From: Deltaproteobacteria bacterium
GTDB lineage: Bacteria; Myxococcota_A; Polyangia; JAAYKL01
DNA: 12,201 bases
Direction of reading: 5' to 3'
Assembly: GCA_011389755.1 (NCBI GenBank)
Contig: JAABTR010000072.1
Location: 1-12,201 of the forward strand
A program made the translations under genes and the position numbers. Shown here one piece after another: positions 1 to 5,452 of this stretch; position 1 is the first letter of the stretch; every line of letters begins with the position of its first letter. Below the pieces are notes generated by a model that saw nothing but the letters and a program-made list of their open reading frames with translations, was not told the DNA's origin and ran no database searches.

Positions 1-1754
1 TGGGCCGTCGCCATTCCGATGGTTGGAGGAGCCGCCACGCAGGCGACGGTGCCGGCGGCGCTCGTGTAGTCGCCGTCCAGGAGACCGCCTTTGAGCACGT
101 GGTACTCTGCGCCGGTCTTGCGCAGGGCGGGCTTGCCCGTGGTGGCGTCGTAACCTGCTGCGAACGCGCAGGCGTATCCGCCGCAGGGCGAGAGCGCGGC
201 GTCCGAGGCGAGGTAGAGGGTGCCTTCTCGGGCTGCGACTCGGTGGATGCCCGCGTCGAAGATGGCGTCGTCCTGGTTGTCGGCGTAGCCGGCTTCGATA
301 TCGCCGCCTTCGAGATCGGTGACGTTGGCGTACCAAAAGCCCGGATCGGCTTTGGCCGTGGTCGCTGCCACGTTCGCGACCCACAGATAGCCGTTGCCGC
401 CGAACTCGTGGTAGTAGCCTCGGCAGGGGAAGTCTTGGCCCGCTCCGGAAAAGGAGACCACGTTGCGGCTCACCTGCTCGCCGGTTTTGGGGTTGAAGGC
501 GACCGCGAAGCCGGCGCGGTCGGTGGTACCGCTTAAGTAAAGCAAGAACACGCTGCCTTTGGGGCCCTTTGTCATGCCGCAAACCTGGCCGTTTACCGCC
601 TCGCCCGCCGCATCGACCATGGTGAAGTCGTAGGTGTCGACGCCGCCGAAGGAGCTGGCTTTTTTGACGGAGTAGGCGCTCAGATCGATGACGCGCGCGC
701 CGCCGTCCACCGCCGTCACGACGATGCCGTCCTCGGCGCCGGGGTGGGGCGAGATGTCCCTTTGGTGGTAGTGCTCGAGAGGCAGGCGCATGCCCAAGCC
801 GCCGACGCTTGTGGTGTTAATGTTGATCGTGTGGTCCTCGACGAGGGTCACATCCATGGCTTTTGCAGCTGGATTGTGGCCCGAGGAGGGGTGGTCCGTG
901 GGGGCGGCGAGCGCGAGGTCTGCCTCGGAGATGAGGCCGCCCCAGTCTTTTTCTTTGGTGGGGAAAGCATCATCCCATCCGAACCCCATGCTCCTCGAGT
1001 CGCCCGAGTCGTAGAACACCATGAGCTTCCAGGCGCCGGCGGGCAGGCCGTCGACGACGATCTCCGGCCCCCATGAATTGCCTATCGTGTTGGAATCTTG
1101 CATATCGTCTGCGGTGACCTCTCGCACCAGGGCGGGTGACTCGCAGGTGGGGTCGGTGGTCTGACACAGCATGAGCACGAATGTGCCGCCGGTGTCATAA
1201 CCGGGGATCGACAGCCTCCACGAAGCGGGAAACTGGAGCTTGGCGTAGCTGCCGAATACCGGCTCGAACGTCACCGACGCCGATCCTTCCGTGTCCAGGT
1301 CGGTCTGGGTCGCAGTGGCGCTCTGCGTGTCCTCGGGCTCGCCAGTCCCAGTCCCAGTCCCTGTGTCGATGCCGGTGTCGCCGGTGTCTGACCCGGGTGT
1401 TTCGGAATCGACGCCGGTGTCGGTGGCGTCCCCTGTCCCCGTGTCGCCAGTGCCCGGTTCGACGGTCTCGGAGTCGACACCTGTCTCGGTGGAGGAAGCG
1501 CTCTCTGTGTCGATGCCGGTGTCGCCGGTGTCGCGCCCTTGGGAATCGGAGAGGGTCTCCGTGTCATCCAGGTGCTCGGTGGCATCCGTTTCGCCGTCCA
1601 TAGATTCGGTGTCAGCGCCCTCGTCGCTCGAGGCGTTTTCCGTAGATTGGTCGCTGTTTTGGAAGGTGGAGTCCTCTTCAGAGGCACATCCCATCGCGCT
1701 CGCGAACACTAAGAAACCCGCCAATACCGCTTCGAAATGTAAAAGCCTGCTCAT
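1..1754 (-). CDS. Surface lipoprotein with long Thr/Asp/Gly-rich linker (3' end outside window)
   Basis: The minus-strand frame starts at ATG 1754-1752 and stays open to base 1, so 584 residues are visible and the C terminus is missing. AGGAGG eight bases upstream fixes the start. Residues 1-22 form a signal peptide with a hydrophobic core (AVLAGFLVFASAMG) followed by Cys23, a lipobox-like SAMGC, so export and lipidation are likely. Residues about 24-160 are an acidic low-complexity linker made of units such as DTGDTGIDTE and TGVDSET. From about 164 the chain becomes globular and beta-rich. A first sandwich-like part holds a CQTTDPTC pair. A second part is rich in Gly/Tyr/Trp strands with further Cys pairs (for example PCGGYAC) and could be a beta-propeller, although I recognise no family. 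Linkers of this kind are common on secreted lipoproteins of myxobacteria. The gene lies 140 bp downstream of the Lnb-like gene in the same direction. The role is unknown; surface display or sensing is only inference. Confidence 0.85.
   Translation of the reverse strand, partial: MSRLLHFEAVLAGFLVFASAMGCASEEDSTFQNSDQSTENASSDEGADTESMDGETDATEHLDDTETLSDSQGRDTGDTGIDTESASSTETGVDSETVEPGTGDTGTGDATDTGVDSETPGSDTGDTGIDTGTGTGTGEPEDTQSATATQTDLDTEGSASVTFEPVFGSYAKLQFPASWRLSIPGYDTGGTFVLMLCQTTDPTCESPALVREVTADDMQDSNTIGNSWGPEIVVDGLPAGAWKLMVFYDSGDSRSMGFGWDDAFPTKEKDWGGLISEADLALAAPTDHPSSGHNPAAKAMDVTLVEDHTININTTSVGGLGMRLPLEHYHQRDISPHPGAEDGIVVTAVDGGARVIDLSAYSVKKASSFGGVDTYDFTMVDAAGEAVNGQVCGMTKGPKGSVFLLYLSGTTDRAGFAVAFNPKTGEQVSRNVVSFSGAGQDFPCRGYYHEFGGNGYLWVANVAATTAKADPGFWYANVTDLEGGDIEAGYADNQDDAIFDAGIHRVAAREGTLYLASDAALSPCGGYACAFAAGYDATTGKPALRKTGAEYHVLKGGLLDGDYTSAAGTVACVAAPPTIGMATA
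1343..1535 (-). repeat. Repeat-rich core of the lipoprotein linker
   Basis: An exact 27-base unit occurs twice, at 1362-1388 and 1506-1532, encoding DTGDTGIDT. Between them lie degraded copies of the same motif (around 1402-1424 and 1466-1490). A short tandem of 6-base GTCCCA units at about 1345-1361 encodes alternating Thr-Gly. All repeats keep the reading frame, as expected for an expanding and contracting surface linker. They are coding repeats and not a CRISPR array: the spacing is irregular and there are no uniform spacers. Confidence 0.75.
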
Positions 1755-1762
1755 GGCACTGT

Positions 1763-1768
1763 CCTCCT
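1763..1768 (-). promoter_or_regulatory. Ribosome binding site of the lipoprotein gene
   Basis: The minus strand reads AGGAGG with eight bases before ATG 1754. It is a full-strength Shine-Dalgarno. It confirms this reading frame, which has no stop inside the window and could be missed by a simple ORF caller. Confidence 0.8.
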
Positions 1769-1826
1769 GGTTTTCCGGCGAATCGGTCCCGGACAAAACA
1801 AGGATTTGCCCATTCTCATGGGACGC

Positions 1827-1864
1827 AAAAAAATATGGGGGCAGGGGGCCGGTCCGCCGGACCG
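1827..1864 (-). terminator. Possible weak terminator after the Lnb-like gene
   Basis: Downstream of the TAG at 1895 the minus strand can fold CGGTCC-GCC-GGACCG (1850-1864) and later has seven T residues (1827-1833). The stem is short and about 16 bases separate it from the T-run, so this is a poor intrinsic terminator. Read-through into the lipoprotein gene would be possible. The rest of the 140-bp gap shows only a small CCCAT/ATGGG inverted repeat (1809-1822) and no clear promoter. Confidence 0.25.
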
Positions 1865-1894
1865 ATGAGCTGCCGGCCGTCCTCGAAAAGGCGA

Positions 1895-3163
1895 CTATTT
1901 GCGGACGCCGCTTCGCTGAAAAGCCGCTATCATCCCCGCGACGCAAATAGACGCCGCTACCAAGTAGCGCCAGTTGTCTTGGGGAGCATCGTCGATGAAT
2001 TTCCACGCCAAGTCAGCGGTGATGAGTCCGAAAGACGCCCAAAGATAGATTTTGGTCGCGCGACCCACATGGGCGGTGAGCCGACCCTTCAACAAGAGAC
2101 CGATCCCCGGGACGATTAACCACAGGTTTGTCAGCGGAGAAAGCAGATGGTTCTCGTTGAAGTGTGTGTCCGTGTGGGCCGTCGTTTGTAGAAGCAGCAA
2201 TAGAGCGCCCAGAATGCCGGTGACGAACCCCCACGCGGTGAGCGCGCATCCGAAGATGCGCCGGGAGGCGGTACGGTCTCCCAGCGCGATGGGCAAGAGC
2301 GCCGCCGCGAAGAACACCGCTCCTGCGACGATGAAATACCAGATTTCCCAGGCGTCTTTGTCTCGAAAAGGAGCGCTCCCGAGGGGCCCGAATGTCTCGG
2401 TGCGGCGCACCAGGGGGCGCGGCGGATCTTTGAGGGTGGCGCGGGCCAGATCATCGGCCAACGTCGATGGAAGATACTGCTCGTCGAAACGGCTCACCGG
2501 CTCGTCGGCTGCCGGGCCGAGCGCGAAGTCGATGGCCGCGGCCCACAAAGGGAAGGGCCCGGTGTAGTGCCGGGTCCATTCTCTATAAGTGCGGACGGCC
2601 AGACGGCTCTTGAACTGTGCGCTCAAGGCGCCCCCGGTGACTCGATCGATGAGGTCGCGCACCTTGGTGCTGCAGTTGTTGGTGAAGTGCCGGTACTGAT
2701 ACGTGCGCTTTTCCGGCTGGGTGTGCTCCTCGAGCAGCGCGACCAGCTCTTCGGCCTGCTCGGGGCCAAGGCTCAGCTCTTGCAATGTGCCACCCCGTCC
2801 AAAATGCCGGTATCTTTCGAGGGTGCTTTTGTACGTGGAGACGGACAGGCGGTACGTGAGGTCTCCGGCGGCGTAGCGGAGCTTCGCGTCGGGCGCGTCG
2901 AAATCGTAGGTGCCGAAGTTGTAGACCTTGCGAGGGCCTGTGCCCGGACGTTCGACGACGAGGGCGGTGTGACCGAACGCGGCGAACAGATCGGCGCCGG
3001 GCTCGAAGGTGAGCACGAAGACGGTGTGCCCAGGGGCGGATTTTTTAGGGATCGCCGGGCTGCCAGAGGCCGTGGCTGAGCTCAGCAGAACGCACGCGGT
3101 GATTAATCGACTCATGATGTGACGTGCGAACGGGGTGCGGCGAGGCTTGTCTGTGTCGGTCAT
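1895..3163 (-). CDS. Lnb/DUF4105-family membrane protein, putative lipoprotein N-acyltransferase
   Basis: The 422-residue product has a periplasmic Lnb N-terminal (DUF4105) domain at about residues 45-250, then five membrane helices (about 274-294, 303-327, 344-359, 371-390, 399-415). Family hallmarks visible are FGHTAL with His65 and TNNCSTKVRDLID with Cys164, a papain-like His/Cys arrangement. A conserved-looking periplasmic loop HFNENHLLSPLTNLW follows helix 2. Positive charges fall in the predicted cytoplasmic loops (GDRTASRR, KGRLTAHVGR, C-terminal RSGVRK), matching a periplasmic N domain and cytoplasmic C terminus. Known: Bacteroides Lnb of this architecture N-acylates lipoproteins. Inferred: the same role here, which suits the adjacent lipoprotein gene. 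The start is uncertain. ATG 3163 precedes a charged 16-residue stretch, while ATG 3115 (Met17) begins a cleaner signal peptide, MSRLITACVLLSSATASG. Neither has a good Shine-Dalgarno. Confidence 0.85.
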   Translation of the reverse strand: MTDTDKPRRTPFARHIMSRLITACVLLSSATASGSPAIPKKSAPGHTVFVLTFEPGADLFAAFGHTALVVERPGTGPRKVYNFGTYDFDAPDAKLRYAAGDLTYRLSVSTYKSTLERYRHFGRGGTLQELSLGPEQAEELVALLEEHTQPEKRTYQYRHFTNNCSTKVRDLIDRVTGGALSAQFKSRLAVRTYREWTRHYTGPFPLWAAAIDFALGPAADEPVSRFDEQYLPSTLADDLARATLKDPPRPLVRRTETFGPLGSAPFRDKDAWEIWYFIVAGAVFFAAALLPIALGDRTASRRIFGCALTAWGFVTGILGALLLLLQTTAHTDTHFNENHLLSPLTNLWLIVPGIGLLLKGRLTAHVGRATKIYLWASFGLITADLAWKFIDDAPQDNWRYLVAASICVAGMIAAFQRSGVRK

Positions 3164-3206
3164 TGTATTTGGAATATTGGTTCAAAATATGAGGTGTGTC
3201 CATGGG

Positions 3207-3228
3207 GCCTCGAGGGCCTCGCCTCGAG
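3207..3228. repeat. Direct repeat of GCCTCGAG, each containing palindrome CTCGAG
   Basis: GCCTCGAG occurs at 3207-3214 and again at 3221-3228 with a 6-base spacer, so the two CTCGAG palindromes are 14 bp apart centre to centre. The location in a divergent promoter region makes a regulator binding site possible. The motif is short and GC-rich, so chance is not excluded. Confidence 0.35.
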
Positions 3229-3295
3229 CATCGTCAATCAGTTGTGACCATCGCACAAGGCGTGCTAAGAGTCTGCGTTTGGACCTTTGAAAATC

Positions 3296-3301
3296 GGGAG
3301 G
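3296..3301 (+). promoter_or_regulatory. Ribosome binding site deciding the DUF47 start
   Basis: GGGAGG lies six bases before ATG 3308. This favours 3308 over the in-frame TTG at 3287, which would add seven residues and has no Shine-Dalgarno at a suitable distance. Confidence 0.75.
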
Positions 3302-3307
3302 CTGACG

Positions 3308-3955
3308 ATGGCCTTTTTTTGGAAAAAAAACAGCGAGCTCCAGCAGATGCTAGACGACTACTTCGGCCAGTGCGATGCGGCCTTTCGCTGCTTTGGGCAG
3401 GCTATGGAGACCTTTTTCAACCACGGGTACGGTGGCGCCTTCGCGGCCGATGCCCAGGCGTGTCATAGGGCCGAGTCCGCCGCCGACGATCTGCGTCGAG
3501 ACATCGAGATGACCCTGTACGGCAAGGCGCTCTTGCCCGAGTCGCGAGGGGATCTGCTCGGCCTCATCGAGGCGTTTGACACCTTACCCAACATCGTGGA
3601 AACCATCGTGTATTCGATGTTGTGTCAAAAGACACCGGTTCCCGAGGAGTTCTTTGAGGACTACCGGGAGCTATTGCAAGTCAATATCGAAGCGTATCAC
3701 CTGACCCGCAAGGCCGTAGACGCTCTTTTGAGCAATCCCAAGGTGACGCTGTATTCGACGAAGGACGTCGACGAGAAGGAGAGCGAGTCCGATCGCGTTG
3801 AGAGGCGCATCATCTCGAGGGCGTTTTCTTCGGAGTACGATACGGGATCCAAGATACTGCTGCGGGATCTCGTCTTGCTCATTGGAGAGATATCGGACCG
3901 CGCGGAGAAAACAGCAGATCGCATCGGCATCATCGCCATCAAGAGGCAAGTTTGA
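3308..3955 (+). CDS. DUF47 (PhoU-like) phosphate transport regulator
   Basis: The 215-residue, almost all-helical protein begins MAFFWKKNSELQQML and matches the DUF47/TIGR00153 family, whose members are usually about 210-220 residues. It should fold as a PhoU-like helical bundle in the cytoplasm. Acidic helix motifs resembling PhoU metal-binding segments are visible: ESAADDLRRD at about 56-65, ESESDRVERR at about 158-167, and EISDRAEKTAD at 194-204 near the C terminus. DUF47 genes characteristically precede PiT-type phosphate permeases and are thought to modulate them. Here the permease starts 19 bases downstream on the same strand, so the two form an operon. The exact mechanism of DUF47 regulation is not established by anything in this sequence. 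Confidence 0.9.
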   Translation: MAFFWKKNSELQQMLDDYFGQCDAAFRCFGQAMETFFNHGYGGAFAADAQACHRAESAADDLRRDIEMTLYGKALLPESRGDLLGLIEAFDTLPNIVETIVYSMLCQKTPVPEEFFEDYRELLQVNIEAYHLTRKAVDALLSNPKVTLYSTKDVDEKESESDRVERRIISRAFSSEYDTGSKILLRDLVLLIGEISDRAEKTADRIGIIAIKRQV

Positions 3956-3963
3956 AAGCTCGT

Positions 3964-3969
3964 AGGTGG
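3964..3969 (+). promoter_or_regulatory. Ribosome binding site of the PiT gene
   Basis: AGGTGG sits five bases before ATG 3975, in the 19-base gap after the DUF47 stop. It supports ATG 3975 over the upstream in-frame GTG at 3966, which overlaps the Shine-Dalgarno itself, and over the TTG at 3972. Confidence 0.6.
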
Positions 3970-3974
3970 TATTG

Positions 3975-4913
3975 ATGTGGCAGCTCAGCTCAGGGGTCTT
4001 TTTGGGTTGGTCGCTTGGAGCCAACGATGCCTCGAACGTATTCGGCACCGCGGTGGCCTCGCGCATGATCAATTTTTGGACCGCGGCGATCTTGTGCTCG
4101 GTCTTTGTGATCATCGGCGCGGTGGTGGGTGGCGAAGAGGGCTTCGAGACCTACAACAATCTGAGCTCTTCAAGCGTCGACGTGGCTTTCATCGTCGCGC
4201 TGGCCGCGGCCATCAGTGTCGCCTTGATGAGTTACTGGGGCCTGCCGGTCTCCACGTCTCAGGCGGTGGTGGGCGCCTTGGTGCTCGTGGGGCTCATGAA
4301 AAACGATCTAGACACCGGAGCGCTGACCAAGGTGGTGATCTGCTGGTTGGCGACGCCGGTGGGAGCCGCGGTCGCGACCATCGTCCTCTACTATGTCTTC
4401 GGCAAGCTGATGAACCTCTTGTCACCGAGTCTTTTTCAATACGATGAGTGGCTGCGGGCCGGGCTCGTCGTGGCGGGAAGCTACGGCGCGTATGCGCTCG
4501 GTGCCAACAACGTGGCCAACGTCACAGGGCCGTTCGTGGGCCCTGGGGGCCTCAGTCCGCTGGCCGCATCCATCATCGGCTCGGCGGCGATAGCTTTGGG
4601 AGTGCTGACCTATTCGCGGAACGTGATGATGACCGTGGGCAAGAACTTGGTGAAGCTGGACGCCTACACCGCGTTTATCGCCATCCTGGCCGAGGCGGTC
4701 ACCGTGCACGTCTTCGCGCTCATCGGCGTGCCGGTCTCGACCAGCCAGGCCATCGTCGGAGCCGTCTTGGGGATCGGTCTCGTAAAAGGGGTAAGGACCA
4801 TCAACCGCAGGACGCTGTGGCGGATCGTCTTCGGTTGGATCGGCACGCCCTCCATCTCGGCGGCCATCGCTTTTGCGCTCTGGCAGGCCTTTTCGCTCAT
4901 TGGCCTCGTGTGA
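3975..4913 (+). CDS. pit: PiT-family inorganic phosphate transporter
   Basis: This 312-residue, highly hydrophobic protein has about ten membrane segments and the internal duplication of the PiT family (cation-coupled, low-affinity phosphate uptake across the inner membrane). The two signature repeats are GANDASN at residues 15-21 and GANNVANVTGPF starting at 176. The two matching re-entrant-type motifs are PVSTSQAVVGA (91-101) and PVSTSQAIVGA (253-263). The second signature has Asn at position 179 where the canonical motif has Asp; to my knowledge this variant is common in DUF47-linked PiT proteins, so the protein is probably intact. Pairing with DUF47 argues for phosphate over sulfate (CysP-type) transport. 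A hairpin terminator follows the TGA at once, closing a two-gene operon. Confidence 0.92.
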   Translation: MWQLSSGVFLGWSLGANDASNVFGTAVASRMINFWTAAILCSVFVIIGAVVGGEEGFETYNNLSSSSVDVAFIVALAAAISVALMSYWGLPVSTSQAVVGALVLVGLMKNDLDTGALTKVVICWLATPVGAAVATIVLYYVFGKLMNLLSPSLFQYDEWLRAGLVVAGSYGAYALGANNVANVTGPFVGPGGLSPLAASIIGSAAIALGVLTYSRNVMMTVGKNLVKLDAYTAFIAILAEAVTVHVFALIGVPVSTSQAIVGAVLGIGLVKGVRTINRRTLWRIVFGWIGTPSISAAIAFALWQAFSLIGLV

Positions 4914-4916
4914 CAA

Positions 4917-4956
4917 CCGGGACACCGCTCGTGTCCCGGCAGCGCGCGCCTTTTTT
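4917..4956 (+). terminator. Rho-independent terminator of the DUF47-pit operon
   Basis: A perfect 9-bp stem, CCGGGACAC (4917-4925) with GTGTCCCGG (4931-4939), encloses a 5-base loop. A GC-rich stretch and six T residues (4951-4956) follow. The stem begins four bases after the pit stop codon. The T-run is 11 bases from the stem, which is longer than ideal, and no T-run follows the hairpin on the minus strand. It therefore works best for the plus-strand operon and lies between convergent genes. Confidence 0.6.
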
Positions 4957-4976
4957 CTCCCCTCGGCTGTGGGACC

Positions 4977-5186
4977 CTATGCGCCGTTTTTCTTTGTAAC
5001 GACAATCGCCCCGCTGGGGCACTGCATGGCGACGTGGTACAGAGCGTCGGCTCTCTCGTCGGGCTGCTGGGGCTCTTGGGCGTATCCTTTCTTGCTCCCG
5101 GGTTGAAATCGGAAAACAGAGGGCATCTGCTGCACACAAATGCCGGCGCCGCTGCATTTTCTCTGGTCGACGTGGACTTCATACAT
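4977..5186 (-). CDS. Small ferredoxin, probably [3Fe-4S] type
   Basis: The 69-residue soluble protein starts MYEVHVDQRKCSGAGICVQQ. It carries three cysteines only, Cys11-x5-Cys17 and Cys56-Pro, followed by SGAI. This is the single-cluster ferredoxin pattern seen in [3Fe-4S] electron carriers: Ala14 occupies the place where a [4Fe-4S] protein would have the extra Cys. Such ferredoxins often pass electrons to cytochrome P450s or other oxidoreductases, but no partner gene is in the window. ATG 5186 is chosen because AAGGAGG lies seven bases upstream; an in-frame extension to 5237 adds 17 residues with no support. The gene converges on pit and diverges from tamA, so it is a single-gene unit here. 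Function beyond electron transfer is unknown. Confidence 0.88.
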   Translation of the reverse strand: MYEVHVDQRKCSGAGICVQQMPSVFRFQPGSKKGYAQEPQQPDERADALYHVAMQCPSGAIVVTKKNGA

Positions 5187-5452
5187 GACACGGCCTCCTT
5201 CATCGGGTGTCGATGACGACCGAAGATAGATACGCAAGTCACATGCCAGCCGGCGTGGTGGATTTTAAAGACCGAGTGTCGCCTTTGGTCTCGCCAGGCA
5301 GGAAAAGGCGCGCGTGTGTCCTGGCAAACCGGACTCGGACGAGGCCGCAATTGCAGGTGCGCAGATGGAACGCCCTTTGCTTGCAGTGTCGGCGGTCCCG
5401 CCCTGTGAGCTGGTGCCGACCGGGCTTCATCGCCAAAGAGGTTGAGATTGTC
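5187..5452. other. Intergenic region between divergent ferredoxin and tamA
   Basis: This 266-bp stretch must hold the promoters of both genes. The plus frame of tamA is open back to a GTG at 5207, but that peptide is rich in Arg and Cys, lacks domain character, and would bury the tamA signal peptide, so I treat it as non-coding. Visible structure is a 6-bp inverted repeat, GCCAGG (5293-5298) and CCTGGC (5320-5325), 21 bases apart, and an isolated TTTAAA near 5265. I found no convincing -35/-10 pair and no RNA gene. Confidence 0.5.
5194..5200 (-). promoter_or_regulatory. Ribosome binding site deciding the ferredoxin start
   Basis: The minus strand reads AAGGAGG seven bases before ATG 5186. 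It is a strong site that sets the 69-residue product. Confidence 0.8.

Larger units (their letters stand above)
3164..3307. promoter_or_regulatory. Divergent intergenic region between the Lnb-like and phosphate genes
   Basis: Both flanking genes must be transcribed from here. The part next to the Lnb-like gene (3164-3195) is locally AT-rich, in contrast to the surrounding GC-rich DNA. Toward the phosphate genes there is a weak sigma70-like pair, TTGTGA at 3242-3247 and CTAAGA at 3265-3270 with 17 bases between. No clear Pho-box pattern was recognised. Promoter assignment is tentative. Confidence 0.35.

Noticed and set aside
1343..1535. CRISPR-like repeated units
   Set aside because: Repeats are irregular in spacing, keep the reading frame, and encode a low-complexity linker. 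No cas genes are present.
1291..1950. Plus-strand 219-codon open frame with Val/Ser/Pro repeats
   Set aside because: It is the antisense shadow of the lipoprotein's repeat-rich linker. The minus-strand frame has a strong Shine-Dalgarno, signal peptide and lipobox; the plus frame has none of these.
5293..5325. GCCAGG/CCTGGC inverted repeat as an RNA element or terminator
   Set aside because: It has only six base pairs around a 21-base loop, with no T-run and no match to a known riboswitch or RNA that I recognise.
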